Of a stretch of DNA of 5,869 nucleotides, positions 1 through 5,272 are shown in pieces (position 1 is the stretch's first letter; each line of letters opens with the position of its first letter). The notes under the pieces were generated by a model. That model had not been told where the DNA came from. It was given only the letters and a program-made list of their open reading frames with translations, and did not search any database. The stretch spans positions 1-5,869 of the forward strand of contig DYIH01000111.1 in the NCBI GenBank assembly GCA_020723785.1. Reading direction: 5' to 3'. Source of the stretch: Thermaerobacter marianensis (lineage in GTDB: Bacteria; Bacillota; Sulfobacillia; DYIH01). The translations under genes were made by a program, and so were the position numbers.

Positions 1-75
1 CGATCTTCGGCCCCACCCATTCATTTCAACGAAGGATGTGCGACAGGCTCCTATATACAGAATGCATAAACAGGT

Positions 76-85
76 CTTAATTAAG
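76..85. repeat. AT-rich palindrome CTTAATTAAG upstream of dnaA
   Basis: A perfect 10-bp palindrome sits in the only AT-rich patch of the leader (about 52-90, which also contains TATATA at 52-57 and CATAAA at 65-70). It is followed by two copies of AAGCCT, at 83-88 and 93-98, one helical turn apart. It could be part of the dnaA promoter, a regulator site or an unwinding region. The sequence does not decide between these, and a short AT palindrome may also be chance. Confidence 0.3.
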
Positions 86-192
86 CCTATGCAAGCCTGA
101 ATGCGAGCCGCGCCCGGTTCCGCTGTTTTGTTCGGAAGGGGAACCAACTTCAAGGTCGCAGACCGCCGGGGCGCCAAACCATCATGGAGGAG

Positions 193-214
193 GGCGTACT
201 CCACGTAGTACGCC
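193..214 (+). promoter_or_regulatory. Perfect hairpin in the dnaA leader
   Basis: GGCGTACT at 193-200 is the exact reverse complement of AGTACGCC at 207-214, around the six-base loop CCACGT. No T-run follows, so it is not an intrinsic terminator. It lies 66 nt before the dnaA start, so it may fold in the 5' leader of the dnaA mRNA or act as a dyad operator in DNA. The left arm and loop contain TACTCCACG (197-205), a weak DnaA-box match, so a link to dnaA autoregulation is possible but unproven. Confidence 0.4.
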
Positions 215-269
215 GGACTGACGAGCGACGCGGGCAACACCGCAGATGGGCCTTTTTGACACGCCTTTT

Positions 270-276
270 AGGAGGA
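270..276 (+). promoter_or_regulatory. Ribosome binding site of dnaA
   Basis: AGGAGGA is a near-perfect Shine-Dalgarno sequence. Two adjacent ATG codons follow, at 281 and 284. GGAGG ends 5 nt before the first and 8 nt before the second, so spacing slightly favours 284; the difference is a single methionine. Confidence 0.85.
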
Positions 277-280
277 TCCG

Positions 281-1636
281 ATGATGCCCGACCTAGCCCA
301 AGCCTGGAGCAAAACCCTGGAGATGATCGCTCGGGACCCCTCCAAACCCGGATACGAAACCTGGTTGAAAAGCGCCCAGCCCCTGGCGTTTCACGATAAC
401 ACGCTGATCCTTGCGGTCCCCAACCACTTCGCCAAGAGCTACCTGGAAGAGCGTTTTGCCACCCGGCTTTGCAGCGTATTGAGCCTTCTGCTCCAAAAAG
501 AAATTTCCCTGGAGTTCATCGCCCTACCGGAGGATGGCCCGGGGGAGGAGGAGGCGTTGGCGGTTCCCGGGACCGCGGCCAGGACGACACAGGCCGCCGA
601 GGGGGAAACAGCCTGCCAGGCGCTGAACCCCAAGTACACCTTCGATACCTTTGTCGTCGGATCGGGCAACCGGCTGGCGCATGCCGCCTCCCTGGCGGTC
701 GCCGAGGCACCCGCCAAAGCCTACAACCCTCTCTTCATCTATGGCGGCGTGGGTCTGGGCAAGACGCACCTGATGCACGCCATCGCCCACCACGTCCTGC
801 AGAAGGAACCGCGTAGCCGGGTCGTCTACGTTTCCTCGGAGACATTCGCCAACGAGATGATCAACGCCATCCGTGACCGGAAACAGGTGGAGTTCCGCAA
901 CCGGTATCGCAACGTGGACGTCCTGCTCGTCGACGACATCCAGTTCCTCGCCGGCAAAGAAAGCACCCAGGAGGAATTCTTCCATACATTCAACGCGCTG
1001 CACGAGGCGCGCCGCCAAATCGTTCTATCCAGCGACCGGCCGCCGAAGGAGATCCCCACCCTGGAGGAGCGCCTCCGCTCCCGCTTCGAGTGGGGCTTGA
1101 TCTCGGACATCCAGGCACCCGATCTGGAAACGCGCGTCGCCATTCTCCGCAAGAAGGCGCTGGCCGACGGCCTGGATGCCCCTGATTCCGTGATCATGTT
1201 CATCGCCGAGCAGGTCAACACCAACATCCGGGAACTCGAGGGCGCGCTCATCCGCCTGGTGGCCTACTCCTCGTTCCATCATCGGGAGATCGACCTGGAA
1301 CTGGCCCGGGAGGCGCTGCGCAACATCCTGCCGCAGAATACCCGCAGGCAGGTGACCATCAAGCTCATCCAGGAGACGATCGCCCAGTACTATGAGATGG
1401 ACGTCCGCGAGATGAAGGTGCGCAAGCGGACCAGGGCCATTGCCTATCCGCGGCAGATCGCCATGTACCTGGCCAGGGAATTGACCGACTTTTCCCTGCC
1501 GAAGATCGGCGAGGAGTTCGGCGGTCGCGACCATACGACGGTCCTGCACGCCTGTGAGAAGATCGCCCAGGACATGCGTTCCGACCCGAACCTGGCGCAG
1601 ACCATCGAGACCCTTCGGAAGCGCATCCTTGGGTGA
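281..1636 (+). CDS. dnaA: Chromosomal replication initiator protein DnaA
   Basis: DnaA is the AAA+ ATPase that binds DnaA boxes, forms an ATP-dependent filament on the origin, melts it and recruits the replicative helicase. All four domains of the 451-residue protein are visible. Domain I covers about residues 5-82, including YETWLKS at 25-31. A variable acidic linker follows (about 83-118). The AAA+ core carries Walker A GGVGLGKT at 155-162, Walker B LLVDDIQF around D218-D219, a sensor I segment VLSSDR at 248-253, the arginine-rich box RLRSRFEWG at 264-272, and sensor II NIRELEGAL with R317. Domain IV carries the signature GGRDHTTVLHA at 414-424, which reads the DnaA box. The length is normal for Bacillota and no key residue is missing. 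The downstream gap holds the matching boxes. Either ATG 281 or ATG 284 could be the true start. Confidence 0.98.
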   Translation: MMPDLAQAWSKTLEMIARDPSKPGYETWLKSAQPLAFHDNTLILAVPNHFAKSYLEERFATRLCSVLSLLLQKEISLEFIALPEDGPGEEEALAVPGTAARTTQAAEGETACQALNPKYTFDTFVVGSGNRLAHAASLAVAEAPAKAYNPLFIYGGVGLGKTHLMHAIAHHVLQKEPRSRVVYVSSETFANEMINAIRDRKQVEFRNRYRNVDVLLVDDIQFLAGKESTQEEFFHTFNALHEARRQIVLSSDRPPKEIPTLEERLRSRFEWGLISDIQAPDLETRVAILRKKALADGLDAPDSVIMFIAEQVNTNIRELEGALIRLVAYSSFHHREIDLELAREALRNILPQNTRRQVTIKLIQETIAQYYEMDVREMKVRKRTRAIAYPRQIAMYLARELTDFSLPKIGEEFGGRDHTTVLHACEKIAQDMRSDPNLAQTIETLRKRILG

Positions 1637-1641
1637 ACGCC

Positions 1642-1670
1642 GCACAACACGTGCACAACACGTGTACAAC
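1642..1670 (-). repeat. 11-bp tandem repeat of weak DnaA-box-like sites
   Basis: GCACAACACGT occurs twice head to tail (1642-1652 and 1653-1663), followed by a partial third unit GTACAAC (1664-1670). Read on the minus strand, this gives TTGTGCACG (1650-1658) and TTGTACACG (1661-1669). Each has three mismatches to the DnaA box TTATCCACA and only one to the variant TTGTCCACG found at 1763. A half-site TTGTGC lies at 1642-1647. The 11-bp period places the sites on one face of the helix. They could be low-affinity DnaA sites that fill cooperatively, or a binding site for another regulator, since each unit junction also forms the palindrome CACGTG. Confidence 0.5.
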
Positions 1671-1704
1671 CCGGCAGCGCGCGGCGTAAAACCTGTTGGC
1701 ACAC

Positions 1705-1713
1705 TGTGGATAA
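1705..1713 (-). promoter_or_regulatory. DnaA box, perfect consensus
   Basis: TGTGGATAA is the exact reverse complement of the consensus TTATCCACA. It is the strongest predicted DnaA site in the window and anchors the oriC call. Confidence 0.9.
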
Positions 1714-1731
1714 ATCGTGAGGTTTAATCGC

Positions 1732-1740
1732 TGTGGACAA
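1732..1740 (-). promoter_or_regulatory. DnaA box, one mismatch
   Basis: TGTGGACAA reads TTGTCCACA on the minus strand, a common functional variant differing from consensus at position 3. It lies 27 bp from the perfect box in the same orientation and forms the left arm of a 9-bp inverted repeat with the next box. Confidence 0.8.
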
Positions 1741-1770
1741 CTTTGTGCCATGAGTACACAGGTTGTCCAC
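1733..1770. repeat. Inverted repeat formed by two facing DnaA boxes
   Basis: GTGGACAAC at 1733-1741 is the exact reverse complement of GTTGTCCAC at 1762-1770, separated by 20 bases. The repeat is made of the two converging DnaA boxes, so it most likely reflects paired DnaA binding rather than an RNA hairpin. Confidence 0.6.
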
Positions 1771-1771
1771 G
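1763..1771 (+). promoter_or_regulatory. DnaA box, two mismatches
   Basis: TTGTCCACG differs from TTATCCACA at positions 3 and 9. It faces the 1732 box, and its last bases also form a CACGTG palindrome (1768-1773), as in the repeat array after dnaA. Confidence 0.65.
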
Positions 1772-1806
1772 TGCCGGAAACCAAGAGCACGAAGCAGCCC
1801 GGACAC

Positions 1807-1824
1807 TTTTCCACGGCATCCACA
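1807..1824 (+). promoter_or_regulatory. Two abutting weak DnaA boxes
   Basis: TTTTCCACG (1807-1815) and GCATCCACA (1816-1824) lie head to tail on the plus strand, each with two mismatches to TTATCCACA. They are the boxes nearest dnaN and directly precede the candidate trinucleotide unwinding run, the arrangement expected for the boxes that load DnaA onto single-stranded DNA in Bacillus-type origins. Confidence 0.5.
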
Positions 1825-1847
1825 TGCTCTACTACGACGACTATGAT
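1819..1847 (+). promoter_or_regulatory. Candidate sigma-A promoter for dnaN
   Basis: A -10 element TATGAT (1842-1847, 5 of 6 to TATAAT) lies 17 bp after TCCACA (1819-1824, 4 of 6 to TTGACA). Transcription would start near 1854, just ahead of the dnaN ribosome binding site at 1863. The -35 lies within the last DnaA-box-like site, which would make the promoter sensitive to DnaA binding. Confidence 0.4.
1829..1843 (-). other. Candidate DnaA-trio element
   Basis: The plus strand reads CTA CTA CGA CGA CTA, so the minus strand read 3' to 5' is GAT GAT GCT GCT GAT. The DnaA-trio of Bacillus-type origins is a run of 3'-(G/A)A(T/A)-5' triplets beside DnaA boxes, where DnaA begins strand opening. Three of the five triplets here fit exactly; the two GCT triplets lack the conserved central A. 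It starts 4 nt after the last box-like site, and AT-rich sequence follows up to dnaN. Position supports the call; the imperfect match limits it. Confidence 0.4.
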
Positions 1848-1862
1848 ACTCAATCAATCGGC

Positions 1863-1868
1863 GGAGGT
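1863..1868 (+). promoter_or_regulatory. Ribosome binding site that fixes the dnaN start
   Basis: GGAGGT ends 9 nt before ATG 1878. This argues for 1878 rather than the open frame's far-upstream start at 1743, which lies in the origin, or the later ATG at 1890. Confidence 0.85.
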
Positions 1869-1877
1869 AGAGAATTG

Positions 1878-3005
1878 ATGCAAACGGTCATGGAACATCG
1901 CGATCTTCTATCCGCCCTCCAGAACGTCGCTCGAGCCGTGCCGGCCAGGACGACGCTGCCCGTTCTTTCCGGAATACTGGTTGAGGCGGCGGACAACCAG
2001 GTCAAGCTGGCGGCGACGGATCTTGAACTGGGCATCGAGTGCCACGTCCCGGCCCGGGTGGAGCAGGCGGGTTCCGTCGTGTTGCCGGCCCGCTACCTCA
2101 CCGAGATCATCCGCAGGATCCCCGACGGCAGGGTCGAGATACAGGCCGATCCGGTGACCAACAGCGCAACAATCCATTGGGGCACTTCCGAATTCACGAT
2201 ACACGGCCATCACCCCGATCAATTCCCGTCGCTGCCGAAGCCCGAAGCGGAGACGGAATTGGAGATAAACCGGGACGTCTTCCGCGCCGTGCTGGAGGGG
2301 ACCCTTTTCGCCACCTCCCAGGACGAAACCCGGCCGATACTCACCGGTGTGCAGTTGACGATGGAAGGAAACCGCCTGAAGGCGCTGAGCACCGATGGTT
2401 ATCGCATCGCCCAGAGGCAGGGGGAGGGGGCGGTGGCCGAGGGGGAGGCCGACTTCTCCGCCGTGGTGCCCGGCAGGAACCTGGGAGAGCTGCTGAGGCT
2501 GCTTGGCAGCGGAGGAACGGCCCGCACCATACTCACCAGGAACCAGGTCTTCGTCACTTTCGACGGGGTCAAGTTCGTCTCCCGTCTGCTGGAAGGGCAG
2601 TACCCCGCCGTCATGGACCTCGTGCCCCGGGATTTCCCTTCGCGCTGGCGCGTCGACCGGCAACTCCTACATGACGCCTGTGAAAGGGTCTCGCTGCTCT
2701 CCGATCCGCTGCAGCGGTCCTACGCGATCAACCTCCGGCCGGAAGGGCAGGGAATCTTGATCACGGCCAGCTCCGCCGCGGTCGGTAACGCCCGCGAAGA
2801 GATACCCGCCGGCGTGGAGGGTGAAGGGTTCGAGATCATCTTCAACGCCCGCTACCTGGCGGAAGGGCTCCGAAACATGCGGGGCGGGGAGGTCCTGCTG
2901 GAATTGTCCGGGCCGCTGAAGGCGGCGCGGCTGACCACGCCCGACGACCCAGGGTTCCTCTACGTCCTGATGCCCATGCGGCCCTCCGAAGGAAACCAGC
3001 CGTGA
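1878..3005 (+). CDS. dnaN: DNA polymerase III beta subunit (sliding clamp)
   Basis: DnaN forms a ring-shaped dimer around DNA that tethers the replicative polymerase and serves as a docking platform for repair and replication proteins. The 375-residue product has the usual length and three repeated clamp folds of about 125 residues each. Recognisable segments are the opening MEHRDLLSALQNVARAVPAR, RPILTGVQL at 152-160, STDGYR at 171-176, the LLEGQYPAVMDLVP stretch of the central domain, and the C-terminal MPMR at 365-368. The C-terminal hydrophobic pocket normally binds clamp-binding motifs of partner proteins. The start at ATG 1878 is chosen from the GGAGGT site 9 nt upstream; the open frame extends 45 codons further into oriC, but that extension does not look like DnaN. 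A short tail, PSEGNQP, follows the usual MPMR end. Confidence 0.97.
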   Translation: MQTVMEHRDLLSALQNVARAVPARTTLPVLSGILVEAADNQVKLAATDLELGIECHVPARVEQAGSVVLPARYLTEIIRRIPDGRVEIQADPVTNSATIHWGTSEFTIHGHHPDQFPSLPKPEAETELEINRDVFRAVLEGTLFATSQDETRPILTGVQLTMEGNRLKALSTDGYRIAQRQGEGAVAEGEADFSAVVPGRNLGELLRLLGSGGTARTILTRNQVFVTFDGVKFVSRLLEGQYPAVMDLVPRDFPSRWRVDRQLLHDACERVSLLSDPLQRSYAINLRPEGQGILITASSAAVGNAREEIPAGVEGEGFEIIFNARYLAEGLRNMRGGEVLLELSGPLKAARLTTPDDPGFLYVLMPMRPSEGNQP

Positions 3006-3214
3006 GGACCGTGCGCATCACCACGCCGGACATCAAGCTGGACAGCTTCCTCAAGTGGGCCGGCGCCGCCGATACCGGCGGCGAAGCCAAGCTGTTGATC
3101 CAGCAGGGTGAGGTTTCGGTCAACGGCCAGCCGGAAAGCAGGCGCGGCCGGAAGCTCCACCCCGGCGACGTCGTGAACATTAGGGGGCGAGGGGAGTTCC
3201 TTGTATCTGGCTAA
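3002..3214 (+). CDS. yaaA: S4-domain RNA-binding protein, YaaA family
   Basis: This is a small 70-residue protein consisting almost entirely of one S4 RNA-binding fold. The family pattern is visible as IKLDSFLKWAG (about residues 11-21), GEAKLLIQQGEVSVNGQ (about 27-43) and the closing HPGDVVNI motif (about 52-59). The homologue in Bacillus subtilis sits at the same place between dnaN and recF and has about the same length; an RNA or ribosome-related role has been proposed from the fold, but the substrate is not evident here. The GTG start at 3002 overlaps the dnaN stop by 4 nt, and GAAGGA at 2988-2993 gives good spacing. A second in-frame GTG at 3011 fits the ribosome binding site less well. 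The overlaps with dnaN and recF suggest translational coupling. Confidence 0.92.
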   Translation: MRTVRITTPDIKLDSFLKWAGAADTGGEAKLLIQQGEVSVNGQPESRRGRKLHPGDVVNIRGRGEFLVSG

Positions 3215-4352
3215 GCTCTACCTCCGCAACTTCCGCACCTACCGCTCCTGCACCCTTGACCTCCAACCCGGCCTGAACGTTTTTCACGGGGAGAACGCCG
3301 CCGGCAAGACCAACCTTCTCGAGGCCGTCGGCCTGCTGGCCACGGGCCGCTCGCCACGGGCGGCGCGGGACGCGGAAATGGCCGCGGCCGGCGAGACGGC
3401 TTTTTACCTGAAAGGACTCATTGAACGGACGCCGGCGCCCCTGACCGTCGAGGTTGCCTGGGAGCAACAGAAGGGCAAGGCGGTCCGGGTAAACGGGCGT
3501 GTGCAGGAGAGCCTGGCGGCGCTGGCCGGCGTACTGCCCCACGTCTACCTGTCCCCCGACGAACTGGCCGTCGTCAACGGCGGACCGGCCAGGCGGCGGG
3601 CCTTCCTCGACCGACTCATCGCCCAAATGAGCCCGGCCTACTCCCATCACCTGGAGCAGTACAGCCTGGCCTTGGAACAGCGCAACGCACTGTTGCGGGA
3701 GATCCGCTTCGGCTCTGCCAGCCGGGACCTGCTGCCAATCTGGGACGAGTCCCTGGCCGCGGCCGGAGGCCAGATCATGGCCCGGCGCCAGGCGGTACTC
3801 GGCGAATTGGCGGGGCTGTTCCGCGAGGAATACAGCCGGTTTTGGCCTGAATCGGAACCGGAGGTGGCCTACCGACCGGCTCTGGGAACGGGTACCCTCC
3901 CGCCCGGGCCGGCCCCTGCGGTATGGACCGCCGGTGCCGCGGCCAACTCGCTGGCCGCGGCCCTGAAGAGGCGGCGGGAGGAAGAACTGGCGCGGGGATT
4001 CACCCTGGCCGGCCCCCACCGGGATGACCTGGAGTTGCGGATCGACGGCCTGGACGCCCGCCTCTTCGCTTCCCAAGGGCAGCGGCGGACGCTGGTGCTG
4101 TCCCTCAAGCTTGCTGCGGCGCGCCTGCTGGAGCGCGCCACCGGGCAGAAACCCTTGCTGCTCCTGGACGACGCCCTGTCGGAGATGGACCGGCGCCGCC
4201 GGGACCGCCTCCTGGACGCAGCCCGCGGCGGCAATCAGATACTTTTGACATGCACGGAGTGGGACCCGGTGAAGGAGTTTGCGGACCAAAGGGGAACCTC
4301 TTACCGGGTGGAGAAAGGGGGCGTCTCTGTTGGCAGGCCGTTCACGGGGTGA
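3201..4352 (+). CDS. recF: DNA replication and repair protein RecF
   Basis: RecF is an SMC/ABC-like ATPase that acts with RecO and RecR to load RecA at single-stranded gaps and stalled forks. The 383-residue protein has Walker A GENAAGKT at 30-37 (K36), the AGPHRDDL motif at 270-277, the ABC signature-like SQGQRRT at 291-297, and Walker B LLLLDD ending at D323-D324, followed by ALSEMD to 330. Length and motif order are those of a full RecF. The TTG at 3201 is chosen because it yields MYLAKLYLRNFR, matching the MY(I/L) opening of the family, and GAGGGGAG (3189-3196) lies just upstream. This start overlaps the end of yaaA by 14 nt. A long antisense open frame over this gene is a by-product of GC-rich codon use. 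Confidence 0.96.
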   Translation: MYLAKLYLRNFRTYRSCTLDLQPGLNVFHGENAAGKTNLLEAVGLLATGRSPRAARDAEMAAAGETAFYLKGLIERTPAPLTVEVAWEQQKGKAVRVNGRVQESLAALAGVLPHVYLSPDELAVVNGGPARRRAFLDRLIAQMSPAYSHHLEQYSLALEQRNALLREIRFGSASRDLLPIWDESLAAAGGQIMARRQAVLGELAGLFREEYSRFWPESEPEVAYRPALGTGTLPPGPAPAVWTAGAAANSLAAALKRRREEELARGFTLAGPHRDDLELRIDGLDARLFASQGQRRTLVLSLKLAAARLLERATGQKPLLLLDDALSEMDRRRRDRLLDAARGGNQILLTCTEWDPVKEFADQRGTSYRVEKGGVSVGRPFTG

Positions 4353-4356
4353 GACG

Positions 4357-4944
4357 GTGGCCCTTGGCTTGGCGCTGGAGCAGCTGGTGAGCCGGCTGGG
4401 CCTGCGCGCGCGCCTCCGCCAGGAGGCGGCCCTGGTCCACTGGCCCGCTGCCGTTGGCCCGGAGGTAGGCCGCCACACCCGCCCCCTGGAGATCAGGGGG
4501 GGCGTGCTACGGGTCCAAGTGCGCAATTCTACCTGGGCGAACCAGTTGGCCTTCCTGGAATCGGACATTCTGGCCCGGCTCAACGCCCTGATCGGTGAGC
4601 CCGCGGTCAGGGACATTCGCTGGGTCGTCGGCGCCTGGCGCGAAGCGGGCCGCGAGGCGGCTGCACGGCCCCCTGCCGCCCCTGACAGCCAGGCGGCCGC
4701 CGTCGTCTTGGCCGAGTCCGAGCGCCAACAAATCAGGCAGTTGGCGGAGGAAATCCCTGACGAAGCCGTCCGGGAGGTCTGGGAGCGCTTCCTCGTCGGC
4801 GAGTTCCGGCGGAGGGCATGGCGCCTGCGCCAGGGTTGGCACCCGTGCCCGTGCTGCGGGGTGCCGCATCCGCATGGGCCGCGCCCCTGTCCGGCCTGTC
4901 GCTACACCGCCGCCGGGCACGGGAAAGCGGCTCTGAAAGGGTGA
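4357..4944 (+). CDS. DUF721 (DciA-like) protein with a cysteine-rich C-terminal tail
   Basis: The N-terminal half matches the DUF721 family: a short helix, WPAAVG at 29-34, HTRPLEIRGGVLRVQV at 40-55 and STWANQLAFLE at 58-68. DUF721 includes DciA, a loader or partner of the replicative helicase in many bacteria, so a replication role fits the neighbours; function here is inferred. After about residue 95 comes a low-conservation alanine/proline-rich linker and a helical charged stretch. The tail then carries CPCC (C164, C166, C167) and CPAC (C178, C181), a likely zinc-binding pair. GTG 4357 gives 195 residues, with GGGGTGA (4346-4352) 7 nt from core to start. A TTG at 4330, preceded by AAGGGGG (4315-4321), is a real alternative giving 204 residues and overlapping recF by 23 nt. 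Confidence 0.85.
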   Translation: MALGLALEQLVSRLGLRARLRQEAALVHWPAAVGPEVGRHTRPLEIRGGVLRVQVRNSTWANQLAFLESDILARLNALIGEPAVRDIRWVVGAWREAGREAAARPPAAPDSQAAAVVLAESERQQIRQLAEEIPDEAVREVWERFLVGEFRRRAWRLRQGWHPCPCCGVPHPHGPRPCPACRYTAAGHGKAALKG

Positions 4945-4950
4945 AGGGGG

Positions 4951-5196
4951 ATGTTCCTGCATATCGGGGGCGATGTCATCGTCAACCTCAGGGACATGGC
5001 GGCGATGCTCGATGCCCGGCTATCGGAGGTTGGTGCGGCAACGGCGGAATTCCTGGGGTACATGCGCTCCCTGGGACGGCTGGAAGACGTCTCCGATTGC
5101 GAGCCAAGGGCGCTCGTGATCTGCACGGACAGGGTTTTCCTCTCGCCGGTTTCCGTTGTTACGCTGCGCCGCCGCATCGGTGTCCTGCCGGACTGA
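4951..5196 (+). CDS. remB: RemB/YaaB family regulator (DUF370)
   Basis: The 81-residue protein matches the DUF370/RemB family in length and pattern: MFLHIGGDVIVNLRDMAAMLD at the start, a central EFL segment, then ALVICTDRVFLSPVSVVTLRRR near the end. In Bacillus subtilis the homologue sits between recF and gyrB and is linked to control of biofilm matrix genes; the related RemA is a DNA-binding regulator. Here the target is unknown and the name is by family and position. The ATG at 4951 is 6 nt after the DUF721 stop. The ribosome binding site AAAGGGTGA (4936-4944) includes that stop codon, so translation is probably coupled. The G-run immediately before the ATG is too close to act as the site itself. 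Confidence 0.88.
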   Translation: MFLHIGGDVIVNLRDMAAMLDARLSEVGAATAEFLGYMRSLGRLEDVSDCEPRALVICTDRVFLSPVSVVTLRRRIGVLPD

Positions 5197-5272
5197 CGGG
5201 AGGCGAAGGCAACGAAGCGGATTGGCCGTTTTCACGCGCCTTGAGGTAGACTAAGAGAGGGGGTGCAGGGCC
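5197..5272 (+). promoter_or_regulatory. remB-gyrB spacer with the gyrB ribosome binding site
   Basis: This 76-nt gap has no terminator-like hairpin with a T-run, so read-through from remB is plausible. AGGGGGTG at 5258-5265 is the probable gyrB ribosome binding site, its core ending 9 nt before GTG 5273. A possible promoter, TTGGCC (5222-5227) with TAGACT (5247-5252), has 4 of 6 matches in each element but a 19-bp spacer and is weak. It is the longest gap after dnaN and the likeliest place for a separate gyrase promoter. Confidence 0.45.

Larger units (their letters stand above)
1..280. other. Non-coding leader upstream of dnaA
   Basis: No convincing gene is visible here on either strand. 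The only open frame of note (ATG at 184) has no ribosome binding site and runs into dnaA in another frame. Two things stand out: an AT-rich patch at about 52-90 within otherwise GC-rich sequence, and a perfect hairpin at 193-214. No perfect DnaA box is present; the best match is TACTCCACG at 197-205 (6 of 9). In related bacteria this region carries the dnaA promoter and sometimes part of a bipartite origin, but I could not find a sigma-A promoter with good -35, -10 and spacing. The rpmH gene that often lies divergently upstream is not recognisable within these 280 bases. Confidence 0.7.
1637..1877. other. Probable replication origin (oriC) between dnaA and dnaN
   Basis: This 241-bp gap lies exactly where Bacillus-type origins place their unwinding half. 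It contains one perfect DnaA box (1705-1713), one box with a single mismatch (1732-1740), one with two (1763-1771), and weaker tandem sites at 1807-1824. An 11-bp repeat array follows the dnaA stop, and a trinucleotide run lies at 1829-1843. Boxes in the left half read on the minus strand and those in the right half on the plus strand, so the cluster is roughly mirror-symmetric about position 1751. Flanking dnaA and dnaN plus the box cluster make an origin assignment strong. The exact unwinding site is inference. Confidence 0.85.

Noticed and set aside
1..24. Possible divergent rpmH start on the minus strand
   Set aside because: The minus-strand ATG near position 24 reads MNGWGRRS, unlike ribosomal protein L34, and has no ribosome binding site.
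116..145. GGTTCC...GGAACC inverted repeat in the dnaA leader
   Set aside because: Only 6 bp with an 18-base loop and a competing TTCCG/CGGAA pairing inside it. This is within chance expectation for GC-rich sequence.
230..257. Possible attenuator: short GCGG/CCGC stem then T5 before dnaA
   Set aside because: The stem is only 4 bp and is separated from the T-run by about 9 bases, so it does not form an intrinsic terminator.
256..261. TTGACA, a perfect -35 hexamer before dnaA
   Set aside because: A matching -10 would fall at about 279-284, on the start codon and after the ribosome binding site, and no -10-like sequence is there.
184..399. Small open frame upstream of and overlapping dnaA (71 codons)
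   Set aside because: No ribosome binding site before its ATG, arginine-rich out-of-frame composition, and it shares most of its length with the strongly supported dnaA frame.
1743..1877. 45-codon N-terminal extension of DnaN
   Set aside because: The extension lies over DnaA boxes, has no clamp-like sequence, and the GGAGGT site points to ATG 1878.
3180..4616. 478-codon open frame on the minus strand
   Set aside because: It lies antisense to recF and the DUF721 gene. Its composition is a by-product of GC-rich third positions, it shows no recognisable motif, and the + strand genes have clear family signatures.
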